Positions 1-10,397 of a stretch of DNA of 39,379 bases are shown in pieces. The notes beneath the pieces were generated by a model. The model made no database searches. It was not told the origin of the DNA and worked only from the letters and a program-made list of their open reading frames with translations. The translations under genes were made by a program, and so were the position numbers. The DNA lies in NCBI GenBank assembly GCA_028684195.1, contig JAQUGH010000003.1:2257-41635 (forward strand), given 5' to 3'. Origin of the DNA: Clostridia bacterium (GTDB lineage Bacteria; Bacillota; Peptococcia; DRI-13; DTU073). Each line of letters opens with the position of its first letter. Position 1 is the first letter of the stretch.

Positions 1-303
1 CCTAACAATATCCATCCTAGAAAAGGCATTCTCATAATTTTTCACCATACATAAATAGATTTTATAAATAAACTACTTTATGTATGTTCTATAAAATATC
101 TCTATACCCTTCTTTTTATAACGTATTATCTCAAACTCGATGGGGCAAAACATCTATCAATGTGGTGTTTTATCCACTCGCCGAAGGTTAATTGAACCTT
201 TTCATGAACTTAACAATGATTAACTTAACTGAATGGTTTTATTATTAGTTCTTTATTGTAGCCTAATACTCCTTTGTCATATTTGCACTATAAATGTCGT
301 TTT

Positions 304-358
304 GCATAAATATTGCATAACTATTGTTTAACTATTGTTTAACTATTGTTTAACTAGG
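304..358. repeat. 11-bp-period tandem repeat, 5 units (last three gtttaactatt / gtttaactatt / gtttaactagg), overlapping the cwlD stop codon
   Basis: Read directly: gcataaatatt gcataactatt gtttaactatt gtttaactatt gtttaactagg; same GTTWAAC core and 11-bp period as the arrays at 38281 and 39111. Confidence 0.85.
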
Positions 359-1097
359 TTGGACGGTATTGATCACCATATTTTATTAAAAATCTTACTA
401 TTCCACTGTATATGGACCACACTAATTTGTTTTGATATCCATCATCCTGGAGCATCTTTTCTTCCCTGGAATTAGAAAGAAATCCCAGCTCGACATTCGT
501 TGTAGGTATTTTAACCTTTTTTAAAATAATAGTTGTATCATCTATTTTTGCCTTTCTTGTTGTCGTTCCAGGAAACTCAACTAGCTCTTCCTGAATATAG
601 CTTGCTAACTCTTTACTTCCCGGTACATTGGAAGCATAAAAGGTTTGAGCTCCGTACCATCTTTCGGAAGGAAATGAATTACAATGTAAAGCTATATATA
701 TATCCGCTTTTTTACTTTGTGCTAACTCTGCTCTATTCTTTAGATCAGCTCGTTTTCTAGCTCTTATTGATTCCTCCTTATTACTTAAAGCTTTGTCTTC
801 ATTCCGCGTCATATAAACAGTTCCTCCTCCTTGAAGAATAAGGTTCTGTAGCTTCTTTGCAACAGCAAGATTAATATCTTTTTCATATATACCGCTAGAA
901 CTAACCTTACCAGGATCTTCACCACCATGCCCCGGATCTATAATAAATGTTCTACCGGCAATTGCCCAAGATATTGCCTCAACCGCCAATTTTTCTTTGT
1001 TTATATTCCAATTTCTAAATTCAATTAAACATATACCCATTAAACACACAATTAACAACCAAGTAAAGAATCTCTTTTTTATTATAAATAATCTCAT
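354..1097 (-). CDS. cwlD: N-acetylmuramoyl-L-alanine amidase, CwlD-like (Amidase_3)
   Basis: N-terminal membrane anchor, then FIIDPGHGGEDPGK, RxxADLKNRAELAQ, ALHCNS and ELGFLSN motifs; position after rpsI fits CwlD. Confidence 0.85.
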   Translation of the reverse strand: MRLFIIKKRFFTWLLIVCLMGICLIEFRNWNINKEKLAVEAISWAIAGRTFIIDPGHGGEDPGKVSSSGIYEKDINLAVAKKLQNLILQGGGTVYMTRNEDKALSNKEESIRARKRADLKNRAELAQSKKADIYIALHCNSFPSERWYGAQTFYASNVPGSKELASYIQEELVEFPGTTTRKAKIDDTTIILKKVKIPTTNVELGFLSNSREEKMLQDDGYQNKLVWSIYSGIVRFLIKYGDQYRPT

Positions 1098-1177
1098 ACT
1101 TTACTCACCTTCAACTAATTTTATTTTTCTTTATTATAGATATTTCGGAGAGTAACTATATATGCCTTAAATAATTT

Positions 1178-1223
1178 ATACATAAAAGAACTCTCCGCTC
1201 ATGCGGAGAGTTCTTTTATGTAT
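1178..1223 (-). terminator. Strong terminator-like hairpin after rpsI (21-bp perfect stem, 4-nt loop)
   Basis: atacataaaagaactctccgc-tcat-gcggagagttcttttatgtat directly downstream of the rpsI stop. Confidence 0.8.
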
Positions 1224-1245
1224 CTCATACAATACTTTATTAATA

Positions 1246-1638
1246 CTAACGTTTTGAAAACTGTGGTGCACGACGTGCTCCCTTAAGTCCATATTTCTTA
1301 CGCTCTTTCATTCTTGGATCACGTGTCAAGAAACCTGCACTCTTCAAAGCTGGTCTCATCTCACTATCTACTTTCAATAACGCTCTCGCAATCCCTAAAC
1401 GAATTGCTCCCGCCTGACCGGAAGTGCCGCCACCATTTACCTTAGCTAAAACATCAAACTTACTATCAGTGCTAGTAAGTACCAAAGGCTGTTTAGCAAT
1501 CATCTCCAATGTCTTCTTGCCAAAATATTCATCCAAAGTCATACGATTAACTAAAACCTTTCCTTCCCCGGGTACTAAACGTACACGAGCTATAGAAGTT
1601 TTGCGACGTCCTGTTCCATAATACTGTACTTGTGCCAA
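1246..1638 (-). CDS. rpsI: 30S ribosomal protein S9
   Basis: [16 protein letters not shown]... C-terminal [17 protein letters not shown]. Confidence 0.98.
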   Translation of the reverse strand: MAQVQYYGTGRRKTSIARVRLVPGEGKVLVNRMTLDEYFGKKTLEMIAKQPLVLTSTDSKFDVLAKVNGGGTSGQAGAIRLGIARALLKVDSEMRPALKSAGFLTRDPRMKERKKYGLKGARRAPQFSKR

Positions 1639-1641
1639 TTC

Positions 1642-2088
1642 TTATACCTCCCTTAAACCCCTTAATTCCCATACTTCGGGTTGTTGAGCCTGGTGGGGAT
1701 GCTCTGATCCTTTGTAAACATTAAGCTTTCTATACATCTCTGCACCAAGCCTATTATGAGGAAGCATTCCCTTTATCGCTTTTTCAATAACAACTTCCGG
1801 CTTTCTTTGTAACAATGTTCCATAATTCATTTCTTTAAGTCCACCAGGGTAACGACTATGTGTATAGTACATCTTGTTCTGAAGTTTATTCCCGGTAAGA
1901 TGTATCTTTTCTGCATTAACAATAATAACAAAATCCCCGGTGTCAACATTAGGTGTAAATGTCGGTTTATGTTTTCCTCTTAAAATAGCTGCCGCTTCTG
2001 ATGCTAAACGACCCAAAGTTTTGTCAGTAGCATCAATAACATACCATTTTCGTGATATTTCTTGGATCTTCGCCATGAAGGTACGCAA
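1642..2088 (-). CDS. rplM: 50S ribosomal protein L13 (apparent TTG start)
   Basis: [49 protein letters not shown] upstream of TTG. Confidence 0.97.
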   Translation of the reverse strand: MRTFMAKIQEISRKWYVIDATDKTLGRLASEAAAILRGKHKPTFTPNVDTGDFVIIVNAEKIHLTGNKLQNKMYYTHSRYPGGLKEMNYGTLLQRKPEVVIEKAIKGMLPHNRLGAEMYRKLNVYKGSEHPHQAQQPEVWELRGLREV

Positions 2089-2179
2089 TCCTATTCCCTC
2101 CCAAATTAACTTTATTTATATAACACTCGATCCCGGGGCTAGTGGAATCAAAGCAAATATAACCACAAACTACTGATTC

Positions 2180-2208
2180 ATTTTAATACACGTATCCATT
2201 CGTGTCAA
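2180..2208 (-). promoter_or_regulatory. Sigma-A-like promoter for rplM-rpsI: TTGACA-N17-TAAAAT
   Basis: Reverse complement: TTGACA CGAATGGATACGTGTAT TAAAAT, followed by a ~90-nt leader to rplM. Confidence 0.65.
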
Positions 2209-2225
2209 GGTTTTTCATTCAAACT

Positions 2226-2969
2226 TCAATAATCTACCGCAAGAAGACATAAACCTTGTGGTGGTAATGTCAATCCACTCTTGGTTCGATCCCCCGTTGC
2301 AAGAAGCCGTAATATATCTTCTGCACAGCGCTTTCCTTGTCCGATTTCAAGAAGTGTACCGCCCATAATCCTTACCATATTATATAAAAATCCATTCCCC
2401 GTCACTTTGAATATTATTATTTTATCTTCTGTCTTAATACTACAATAATCTATCGTTTTAATAAAGCTTCGAACTGTTGTATTGCTTGCACAAAATGCTC
2501 TGAAATCATGTTGACCTTCAAACTCTTTACACGCTTTTTTCATTTCATTTATATCTAATCGCATTGGAACACGATAAGCAAAATTTCGCCAACATGGATC
2601 CATAACTTTATCATTAAAAAAAGTATAACAATATGTTTTTTTCTTTGCACTATAGCGAGAATGAAATTCATTTGAGACATCATAAGCTTCCCTAACAACA
2701 ATATCCGCTGGCAATAACAAATTAAGAGCTAATGGTAATTTCTCAGTAGGTATCCTTGTAGCACTATTAAAATTAACGACCTGCCTTTTTGCATGAACAC
2801 CAGCATCTGTTCTACCCGAACCTATAACATTGGTATGCTCCTTCGTTAGGATAAACAGGGTTCTTTCTAAAGTTCCCTGAATAGTTTTTAAACTAGTTTT
2901 GTTCTGAACTTGGAACCCATGATAATTCGTTCCATCATATGCAATTATAAGCATTATATTTCTCATCAT
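2226..2969 (-). CDS. truA: tRNA pseudouridine(38-40) synthase TruA
   Basis: IIAYDGTNYHGFQVQ, GSGRTDAGVHAKRQVVNF, GNGFLYNMVRIMGGTLLEIGQGK motifs. Confidence 0.95.
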   Translation of the reverse strand: MMRNIMLIIAYDGTNYHGFQVQNKTSLKTIQGTLERTLFILTKEHTNVIGSGRTDAGVHAKRQVVNFNSATRIPTEKLPLALNLLLPADIVVREAYDVSNEFHSRYSAKKKTYCYTFFNDKVMDPCWRNFAYRVPMRLDINEMKKACKEFEGQHDFRAFCASNTTVRSFIKTIDYCSIKTEDKIIIFKVTGNGFLYNMVRIMGGTLLEIGQGKRCAEDILRLLATGDRTKSGLTLPPQGLCLLAVDY

Positions 2970-2972
2970 ATC

Positions 2973-3770
2973 TCACAACCAATATCGTGTTAATATTGCA
3001 ACCACAAGAAAAATAGTCATTGCGATAAAAGCTATACAATCTCTATAACCCATTACTAACTGCTTCATTCTTGTTCTGTTCTCGCCTCCGCGGTAACATC
3101 TCGCCTCCATAGCCATTGCTAAATCATCAGCTCTTCTAAATGAACTTAAGAATAATGGTACGAGAAGAGGAATTAAGCTTCTAGCCCTAGTTAATAGCCC
3201 TCCACTTTCAAAATCAGCGCCACGAGCCATTTGTGCTTTCATTATTTTTTCTGTTTCTTCTATAAGAGTTGGTATAAAACGTAACGCTATGGTCATCATC
3301 ATTGCTAATTCATGAGCAACAGGTATAAATAAAGCCTTCAAAACTTTTTCTATCCCATCTGTTAATGCTATGGGCGTCGTTGTTAACGTTAATAATGAAG
3401 TAATTGTAATTAAATATATTAATCGTAAGCTCATAAATACCCCTTGTTGCACACCTTGTTGGGTTACTTTGAATATACCCCATTGCCAGATAACATTATC
3501 CCCTTCCGTCATAAATATGTGTAATCCTAATGTAAGCATGATTATGAAGGAAAGGGGTTTAATTCCTTTCATAATTGTTATAAAAGATATTTGAGACATA
3601 AGAATTGCACCTATAGTAAAAAGCGTAACAACAAGATACCCTGTTAAATTATTAACTAAAAAAAGACCAGTCATATAAAAACATATCGTTATAATCTTAG
3701 TACGAGGATCTATTTTATGAATCGGCGAATTACCAGGAATATATTGACCAATTGTTATGTCTTTAAGCAT
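2973..3770 (-). CDS. ecfT: ECF transporter transmembrane (T) component
   Basis: Multi-TM protein with ARG motifs (AQMARGADFESGG, AMEARCYRGGENRT); adjacent to two ECF ATPases. Confidence 0.93.
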   Translation of the reverse strand: MLKDITIGQYIPGNSPIHKIDPRTKIITICFYMTGLFLVNNLTGYLVVTLFTIGAILMSQISFITIMKGIKPLSFIIMLTLGLHIFMTEGDNVIWQWGIFKVTQQGVQQGVFMSLRLIYLITITSLLTLTTTPIALTDGIEKVLKALFIPVAHELAMMMTIALRFIPTLIEETEKIMKAQMARGADFESGGLLTRARSLIPLLVPLFLSSFRRADDLAMAMEARCYRGGENRTRMKQLVMGYRDCIAFIAMTIFLVVAILTRYWL

Positions 3771-3849
3771 CTCTCTTTGCTCCTCTTAACAAAAAACTTC
3801 ATATTGTATGATTTAAGGAACTGCACCCATTTTTCTTTTGAATTAATAA

Positions 3850-4695
3850 CTATCGCACAACCTTTAATATTTCTTCTCGTGCTTCCTCAACTGTAATTAC
3901 ATCTGTTCGTACAGACCATCCTTCTTTTTTTAATCTAACCATTAATTTCGTCACCGTAGGAACATCTAAACCAATTTTCTGAAGACCATCATACTCTGAA
4001 AATACTTTTCGTGTCTCATCATTATAATATATTTTGCTTTGATGCATAACTACGAGACGTTGGGCTAAACGAGCTACAACATCCATACTATGAGAGACTA
4101 ATACAACTGTTAAACCACAATTATGTAGGTCAACAATATGCGATACTATTTCGTCTCGTCCCTGTGGATCCAAGCTTGCTGTTGGCTCATCCAATATAAG
4201 ATACTTTGGTTCCATTGCTAAAACACCAGCTATAGCAACTCTACGCTTCTCCCCACCACTTAAAGTAAAAGGTGACAAGCTACGATATTTCTCATAGTCT
4301 AAATGAACCATCTTCATAGCCTTTTTTACTTTTTTTATCACCATATCTGGCGATAATCCCATGTTTATAGGACCAAAAGCTATATCTCGAAACACATCTT
4401 CTTCAAATAATTGATATTCAGGATATTGAAAGACAAGTCCTACTTTTTTTCTTATTTCTTTTAACCTCGTCCCCTTAGCAGAAATATCACAGCCATCTAC
4501 AATTACTTTCCCTTTTGTTGGTTTAAGCAACCCATTTAAATGCTGAACAAGTGTCGATTTACCAGAACCAGTATGACCAATTATACCAATAAACTCGCCT
4601 TCTTCAATAACAAGATTAATATTTTCTAACGCATTTGTTTCATAAGCTGAATTAGGTTGATACGTATGATATACACCTTCCAGGCTTATTGACAT
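3850..4695 (-). CDS. ecfA2: ECF transporter ATP-binding protein A2
   Basis: Walker A GHTGSGKST, LSGGEKRRVAIAGVLAMEP, Walker B LILDEPTASLDP. Confidence 0.92.
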   Translation of the reverse strand: MSISLEGVYHTYQPNSAYETNALENINLVIEEGEFIGIIGHTGSGKSTLVQHLNGLLKPTKGKVIVDGCDISAKGTRLKEIRKKVGLVFQYPEYQLFEEDVFRDIAFGPINMGLSPDMVIKKVKKAMKMVHLDYEKYRSLSPFTLSGGEKRRVAIAGVLAMEPKYLILDEPTASLDPQGRDEIVSHIVDLHNCGLTVVLVSHSMDVVARLAQRLVVMHQSKIYYNDETRKVFSEYDGLQKIGLDVPTVTKLMVRLKKEGWSVRTDVITVEEAREEILKVVR

Positions 4696-5510
4696 AAAGC
4701 CACCACCATCTCATCTACTGTTAAAATATCATCTGGAAGATTCAATCCATCTTTAACCAGAATATCACGAAGTTCCATCATGGGTGGTACATCAAGGCGT
4801 AAATCCTTTAACTCCTTAACTTTGTTAAATATTTCTTTGGGCTTACCTTCCATTACTATATTTCCATCCTTCATCACAATAACACGATCAGCAAAAGCAG
4901 CTTCTTCCATAAAATGAGTTATATGAACTACCGTTAAGTTTTCTTCACTATTAAGCTTTACTACCGTATCCATTACCTCTTTACGACCAATCGGATCTAA
5001 CATTGCGGTAACTTCATCCAATAGCAGATATTTAGGTCTCATAGCAATAACTCCAGCTATTGCCACACGTTGTTTTTGCCCTCCCGATAATAAATGAGGT
5101 GCTTTGTTTTTAAAAGAACTCATTCCTACATTTTTCAACGATTCATCCACAAGCCGGCGGATTTCCGTAGGTTCAATCCCCAAATTTTCTGGTCCAAAGG
5201 CCACATCTTCTTCCACCGTAGTTGCAATAAGCTGATTATCCGGATTCTGAAAAACCATTCCAACCTCTTGGCGAATATTCCATAATTCACTTTCATCCCT
5301 AGTATCCTTCTTGTTTATAACAACACTGCCCTTATTGGGTAAAAGTAACGCATTAAAGTGTTTTGCTAACGTGGATTTTCCTGAACCGTTATGTCCAATA
5401 ACCGCAACAAATTCCCCTTGGTTTATCTTTAAATTTATTTCCTTTAAAGCTTCATTGTACCCGCCTTGTGGATTTTGAAATTGATGCATTAATTTTTTTA
5501 CAACAATCAT
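4686..5510 (-). CDS. ecfA1: ECF transporter ATP-binding protein A1
   Basis: GHNGSGKSTLAKHFNALL, LSGGQKQRVAIAGVIAMRP, LLLDEVTAMLDP. Confidence 0.92.
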   Translation of the reverse strand: MIVVKKLMHQFQNPQGGYNEALKEINLKINQGEFVAVIGHNGSGKSTLAKHFNALLLPNKGSVVINKKDTRDESELWNIRQEVGMVFQNPDNQLIATTVEEDVAFGPENLGIEPTEIRRLVDESLKNVGMSSFKNKAPHLLSGGQKQRVAIAGVIAMRPKYLLLDEVTAMLDPIGRKEVMDTVVKLNSEENLTVVHITHFMEEAAFADRVIVMKDGNIVMEGKPKEIFNKVKELKDLRLDVPPMMELRDILVKDGLNLPDDILTVDEMVVALCQ

Positions 5511-5570
5511 TACAATTTCACCACTTTTTTTAAAACTAATCTACATTAAACCTCAACTAACAAATGCTAT

Positions 5571-5631
5571 AAACAAAAACCAGGAAAGCCAAAACTCAAC
5601 TAATACATCAGTTAAGGACATGGTTTTCCTG
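5571..5631 (-). terminator. Terminator-like hairpin between rplQ and ecfA1
   Basis: Minus strand CAGGAAAACC...GGCTTTCCTG followed by GTTTTTGTTT. Confidence 0.6.
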
Positions 5632-5659
5632 ACCTTCAGTTTTAAACACATTTAACACT

Positions 5660-5998
5660 TTAAACTAACTCTACTATAACCATGGAAGCGGCATCGCCAC
5701 GACGAGTACCCACTTTAATAATGCGAGTATATCCACCTTGACGATCAGCATATTTTTTACTAATATTCTCAAAAAGGTCTTTTACAACACTTTCCTCAAG
5801 AATATACGCAGAAGCCTGACGTATTGCAGCTAGATCTCCTTGTTTACCTAATGTAATCATTTTTTCAACAATACTTTTTAATTCCTTCGCTTTTGGTTCT
5901 GTCGTTTCTATACGCCCGTTTTTAAGAAGTGCTGTAACAATACCTCTGAAAAACGCCCGCCTTTGTCCTGAGCTACGTCCCAATTTTCTATAGGACAT
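5660..5998 (-). CDS. rplQ: 50S ribosomal protein L17
   Basis: [39 protein letters not shown]. Confidence 0.98.
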   Translation of the reverse strand: MSYRKLGRSSGQRRAFFRGIVTALLKNGRIETTEPKAKELKSIVEKMITLGKQGDLAAIRQASAYILEESVVKDLFENISKKYADRQGGYTRIIKVGTRRGDAASMVIVELV

Positions 5999-6031
5999 TC
6001 ATCCAAACCCCCTTTTTAAAGCTGGATAACT

Positions 6032-6979
6032 CTACTCTTCTGCGACTCTAAGTTTTAACCCTAGAGAATCAAGCTTTTTATCCACTTCTTCTAAAGATTT
6101 TTTACCAAGATTTCTAACCTTCATCATATCTTCTTCTGACTTCTGAACTAATTCTCCGACAGTATTTATCGCTGCTCTTTTTAAGCAATTATAAGATCGC
6201 ACAGATAAATCAAGTTCTTCTATATTCATATCCATTACCTTATCACGTTCATCTTCTTCTTTTTCTACCATTATTTCCACATCATTTACCGTTTCTGTCA
6301 ATCCGATAAAAAGTTTTAAATGGTCATTTAATATTTTAGCAGAAAGACTTAGCGCCTCATCAGGAACAATTGTTCCATCCATCCATACTTCTAAAGTCAA
6401 CTTATCATAATCGGTAATCTGACCTACACGAGTATCTGCAACTGTATAATTCACCTTATAAACTGGTGAAAATATAGAATCTATTGGGATTACTCCGATA
6501 CTCTGATCTTCTTTTTTATTGTTTTCAGAGCGACGATAGCCTCGCCCTTTTTCTACTGTCATTTCCATCATCAATTTTGCATCATCATCCAATGAGGCAA
6601 TATGCAATTCTGGATTAAGAATCTCTACCTGACTGTTCTCTGTAATATCTGCCGCCACAATATCTCCTACTCCATTTGCCTCAAGATAAATTATCTCAGG
6701 CTCATCAGAATACACCTTTAAAGCAAGTGACTTAATATTCATAATGATATCCGATACATCTTCTACAACACCAGGTATAGAGGAAAATTCATGCAATACA
6801 CCATCAATTTTAATGGAAGTAACCGCAGCCCCTGGGAGCGAAGACAATAAGATTCGACGCAAAGAATTACCTAATGTAATACCATATCCTCTTTCCAATG
6901 GCTCAATAACATACTTTGCATAATCCTTTTTCTCGCTCATCTCCACGCACTCAATTTTGGGCTTTTCAATTTCTATCAC
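6032..6979 (-). CDS. rpoA: DNA-directed RNA polymerase subunit alpha
   Basis: [35 protein letters not shown]-terminal domain [14 protein letters not shown]. Confidence 0.98.
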   Translation of the reverse strand: MIEIEKPKIECVEMSEKKDYAKYVIEPLERGYGITLGNSLRRILLSSLPGAAVTSIKIDGVLHEFSSIPGVVEDVSDIIMNIKSLALKVYSDEPEIIYLEANGVGDIVAADITENSQVEILNPELHIASLDDDAKLMMEMTVEKGRGYRRSENNKKEDQSIGVIPIDSIFSPVYKVNYTVADTRVGQITDYDKLTLEVWMDGTIVPDEALSLSAKILNDHLKLFIGLTETVNDVEIMVEKEEDERDKVMDMNIEELDLSVRSYNCLKRAAINTVGELVQKSEEDMMKVRNLGKKSLEEVDKKLDSLGLKLRVAEE

Positions 6980-7038
6980 AGTTTAACCCTCCTACTCGTA
7001 CCAAACTTTCTCCCCGTTCATTATCAATCATCCAAGAG

Positions 7039-7668
7039 CTATCTAGAATACAACTCAACAATAAGATGATCATCAATAGGAACATCATTTTGTTCTTTAT
7101 TTGGAAGAGACAACACTGTTCCTGTAAGATTTTCCTTATCAAGTTCTAACCACGCCGGAACATTCTTATTGGCAATGATTTCCCCTAATTCTTTAAACTT
7201 AGAAGAATTCATGCTCTTTTCTTTTACTTGAATTACATCTCCGACATCAACAAGCATCGAGGGAATATTTGCTTTGTGCCCATTAATTGTAAAATGATCA
7301 TGCTTAACTAACTGACGACCTTCTGCTCTTGAGCAAACAAAGCCTAAGCGATACACTACATTATCAAAACGTCTCTCCAAAAGTCGTAGCAGATTTTCAC
7401 CTGTAACACCCTTCTGACGATCGGCCTTTTCAAAATAATTCACAAACTGTTTTTCCAAAACCCCATAAATGCGGCGAGCTTTTTGCTTTTCTCTAAGTTG
7501 GAGACCATACTCAGATAACTTTTTGCGTTTATTCTGCCCATGCTCTCCGGGAGCGTAAGCCCTCTTCTCAACACTACACTTTTCAGTATAACAACGATCG
7601 CCTTTCAAATATAGCTTTACACCTTCACGGCGACACAATTTACAAACTGGTCCAGTATATCTTGCCAT
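7039..7668 (-). CDS. rpsD: 30S ribosomal protein S4
   Basis: [16 protein letters not shown] ... [14 protein letters not shown]4 domain. Confidence 0.98.
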   Translation of the reverse strand: MARYTGPVCKLCRREGVKLYLKGDRCYTEKCSVEKRAYAPGEHGQNKRKKLSEYGLQLREKQKARRIYGVLEKQFVNYFEKADRQKGVTGENLLRLLERRFDNVVYRLGFVCSRAEGRQLVKHDHFTINGHKANIPSMLVDVGDVIQVKEKSMNSSKFKELGEIIANKNVPAWLELDKENLTGTVLSLPNKEQNDVPIDDHLIVELYSR

Positions 7669-7686
7669 TATTTAATCGACACCTCC

Positions 7687-8079
7687 TTATACTCTTCTGC
7701 GTTTTGGTGGACGACAACCATTATGTGGAATTGGTGTTACGTCTTTAATTGCACTTACTTCTATTCCTGTAGCTTGTAAGGCACGAATAGCTGATTCCCT
7801 GCCTGATCCTGGTCCCTTAACAAACACTTCCACTTCACGCATACCATGTTCCATGGCCGCTTTTGCTGCTTGTTCAGCTGCCACTTGGGCTGCAAAAGGA
7901 GTACTCTTTCTAGAACCTTTGAAACCTAACTGTCCCGCAGTAGCCCAAGAAATAGCATTACCAGCCACATCGGTAATCATTATAACTGTATTATTAAAAG
8001 TCGATTGAATATGGGCAATTCCTTGCTCGACATTTTTACGTTCACGACGTTTTACTCTGGCAGTTGTTCTTCTAGCCAT
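7687..8079 (-). CDS. rpsK: 30S ribosomal protein S11
   Basis: [42 protein letters not shown]. Confidence 0.98.
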   Translation of the reverse strand: MARRTTARVKRRERKNVEQGIAHIQSTFNNTVIMITDVAGNAISWATAGQLGFKGSRKSTPFAAQVAAEQAAKAAMEHGMREVEVFVKGPGSGRESAIRALQATGIEVSAIKDVTPIPHNGCRPPKRRRV

Positions 8080-8099
8080 TTATTCCTATTCCCCCTTTA

Positions 8100-8471
8100 C
8101 TATTTTTTATGTTTAATTCCAGCAGCCCCACTAGGACCCTTACGAGTACGAGCATTATTTTTTGTATTTTGCCCACGTACCGGAAGACCACGACGATGTC
8201 TCAAACCCCTATAACAAGCGATTTCCATTAACCTCTTGATATTTAAAGATACCTCACGTCTGAGATCACCTTCCACCTTGTATTCCTTACCAATAACTTC
8301 ACGAATCTTACTTACTTCATCCTCCGTTAGATCTTTAACTCTTGTATCAGGATTTACCGCAGTAATGCTCAATATCTTTTGTGAAGTTACCCTGCCAATT
8401 CCATATATATATGTCAAACCTATTTCAACACGTTTATCACGAGGCAAATCAACACCCGCTATTCTGGCCAT
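8100..8471 (-). CDS. rpsM: 30S ribosomal protein S13 (start trimmed to [10 protein letters not shown])
   Basis: [26 protein letters not shown]... [22 protein letters not shown]. Confidence 0.98.
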   Translation of the reverse strand: MARIAGVDLPRDKRVEIGLTYIYGIGRVTSQKILSITAVNPDTRVKDLTEDEVSKIREVIGKEYKVEGDLRREVSLNIKRLMEIACYRGLRHRRGLPVRGQNTKNNARTRKGPSGAAGIKHKK

Positions 8472-8506
8472 TTGCACACCTCCTTACTGAACTGAATTTT
8501 AAATAA

Positions 8507-8620
8507 TTAACCCTGTCTTTGTTTATGCTTGGGATTTTCACAAATTACCATAACCCTACCCTTACGTTTAATTATTTTACATTTTTCACAAATACGTCTA
8601 ACCGATGCCCTCACTTTCAC
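8507..8620 (-). CDS. rpmJ: 50S ribosomal protein L36 (GTG start; absent from ORF track)
   Basis: Translated by hand: [37 protein letters not shown]. Confidence 0.97.
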   Translation of the reverse strand: MKVRASVRRICEKCKIIKRKGRVMVICENPKHKQRQG

Positions 8621-8647
8621 TGCACTACCTCCTTTGTACTGAGAAAT

Positions 8648-8866
8648 TTACTTATAACGATAAGTAATTCTCCCCTTAGTTAAATCATATGGTGAAAGCT
8701 CAACAGTAACCCGATCCCCTGGTAAAATGCGAATAAAATGCATCCTTATCTTTCCGGAAACATGTGCTAATACCTTATGACCATTTGCTAATTCAACTCT
8801 AAACATCGCATTGGGGAGTGGTTCCAACACCGTCCCTTCAACTTCTATAACATCCTGTTTCGACAT
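8648..8866 (-). CDS. infA: Translation initiation factor IF-1 (start trimmed to MSKQDVIE)
   Basis: [72 protein letters not shown]. Confidence 0.98.
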   Translation of the reverse strand: MSKQDVIEVEGTVLEPLPNAMFRVELANGHKVLAHVSGKIRMHFIRILPGDRVTVELSPYDLTKGRITYRYK

Positions 8867-8988
8867 GGGTACCAACCTCCTTATTCCTAGCACCTTAAAA
8901 TGCAACTATTTTTAACGCTTCCTAAATGTAATAACATTATAACTTTTACTACACCAGAATCAAACATTTTATAGTCTGTTCCATAAGA

Positions 8989-9738
8989 TCATTTAGTCAA
9001 TATCCATGGTCCTTTATCTGTAATGGCGATGCTATGCTCAAAGTGAGCAGAAGGCTTTCTATCTTTAGTCACTACTGTCCATCCATTAAGTAAAGTTTCT
9101 ACCTCATGCGTACCCACGTTTACCATTGGTTCAATTGCTATTGTCATACCAGCTCTTAATCTCGGTCCACGTCCCGGTGGTCCAAAATTTGGTACTTGAG
9201 GTTCTTCATGCATATCTCTTCCAATTCCATGTCCAACAAAATCTCTAACAACCGAAAAATCCTTGTCTTCCACAAAACTTTGTATTGCATGTGAAACATC
9301 AAATAACCTATTACCAACCCTAGCTTTGTTAATTCCTTCATAAAGAGACTGTTTTGTAACATCAAGTAATCGTTTTAGACTTTCGTCAACTTCACCCACT
9401 GGCAACGTAACCGCAGCATCACCCACATACCCATTAAGAGTAGCACCAATATCAATACTAATAATATCACCAGATTTTACCTGCTTTAAACTAGGTATTC
9501 CATGTACCACCTCTTCATTGATGGAAGCACAAATTGTTGCAGGAAACCCGTTATAACCTTTAAAAGAAGGTATTGCTTGTTGTTTTAAAATATATTCTTC
9601 TGCCACTCTATCAAGTTCCTGAGTTGTTATACCTGGTTTTAATGCTTCCGCAACTTCTTTATGTGTCTTGGCAACAATCTGACCTGCATCATAAAGATAT
9701 TGCTGTTCTCTATCGGATTTTATAATAATCATTTTCAA
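8989..9738 (-). CDS. map: Type I methionyl aminopeptidase
   Basis: KGYNGFPATICASINEEVVHGIP, ISIDIGATLNGYVGDAAVT, GHGIGRDMHEEPQVPN. Confidence 0.97.
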   Translation of the reverse strand: MKMIIIKSDREQQYLYDAGQIVAKTHKEVAEALKPGITTQELDRVAEEYILKQQAIPSFKGYNGFPATICASINEEVVHGIPSLKQVKSGDIISIDIGATLNGYVGDAAVTLPVGEVDESLKRLLDVTKQSLYEGINKARVGNRLFDVSHAIQSFVEDKDFSVVRDFVGHGIGRDMHEEPQVPNFGPPGRGPRLRAGMTIAIEPMVNVGTHEVETLLNGWTVVTKDRKPSAHFEHSIAITDKGPWILTK

Positions 9739-10382
9739 ACACTTCCCAGGACCTTTAGAATTTCTTTGTTAACTTCCATCACTGATAAGTCCCCCACTAC
9801 ATGATGGAGCAATCCTTTTCCTTCATAATATTCCACTAATGCTGCTGTTTGTTGTTCATAAACATCAAGTCGATTGGTTACTGTTTCCTCAGTATCATCA
9901 CTTCTTTGATAAAGCTCAGCACCACACTCTTGACACTTATCACCATCCTTGGACGGATTGTAAAGAACATGGTATGTGGCTCCACATGATTTGCAAACTC
10001 TACGTCCCGTGAGACGTTTCATAAGCCCTTCTCTATTCACCACAATATTTATTACACTATCCAGACCAACGTCAATACTTTCTAATATCTTTTCCAATGA
10101 ATCAGCCTGAGAAACTGTCCTTGGAAATCCATCTAATAAAAAGCTTTCACTACAATCTGCTTCGGATAATCTTTCTTTTACAATACCCACCGTCACATGA
10201 TCTGGAACAAGTTGCCCCAATTCCATATAACGCTTTGCTTCCAACCCCATGGATGTTCCTTCTTTTACAGCTTTACGGAACATATCACCCGTTGAAATAT
10301 GAGGTATTTTCATTTCTTTCACAAGGAACTCCGCCTGTGTACCTTTACCAGCACCAGGCGGTCCCATAATAATAATTTTCAT
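9735..10382 (-). CDS. adk: Adenylate kinase with zinc-binding lid
   Basis: GPPGAGKGTQAE, DGFPRT; lid CKSCGATYHVLYNPSKDGDKCQECG. Confidence 0.97.
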   Translation of the reverse strand: MKIIIMGPPGAGKGTQAEFLVKEMKIPHISTGDMFRKAVKEGTSMGLEAKRYMELGQLVPDHVTVGIVKERLSEADCSESFLLDGFPRTVSQADSLEKILESIDVGLDSVINIVVNREGLMKRLTGRRVCKSCGATYHVLYNPSKDGDKCQECGAELYQRSDDTEETVTNRLDVYEQQTAALVEYYEGKGLLHHVVGDLSVMEVNKEILKVLGSV

Positions 10383-10397
10383 AACTGGTACCCCCTG

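Noticed and set aside
2973-5510. ECF transporter genes inside a ribosomal cluster as a novelty
   Set aside because: ecfA1-ecfA2-ecfT-truA-rplM-rpsI after rplQ is a well-known Firmicutes gene order.
8867-8988. Possible missing KOW/L14e-like gene between infA and map
   Set aside because: Only ~120 bp remain and no frame encodes a KOW protein; this gene is variably present in Clostridia, so its absence is unremarkable.
9156-9365. 69-aa minus-strand ORF within map
   Set aside because: Out-of-frame overlap with a confident gene and no supporting signal.
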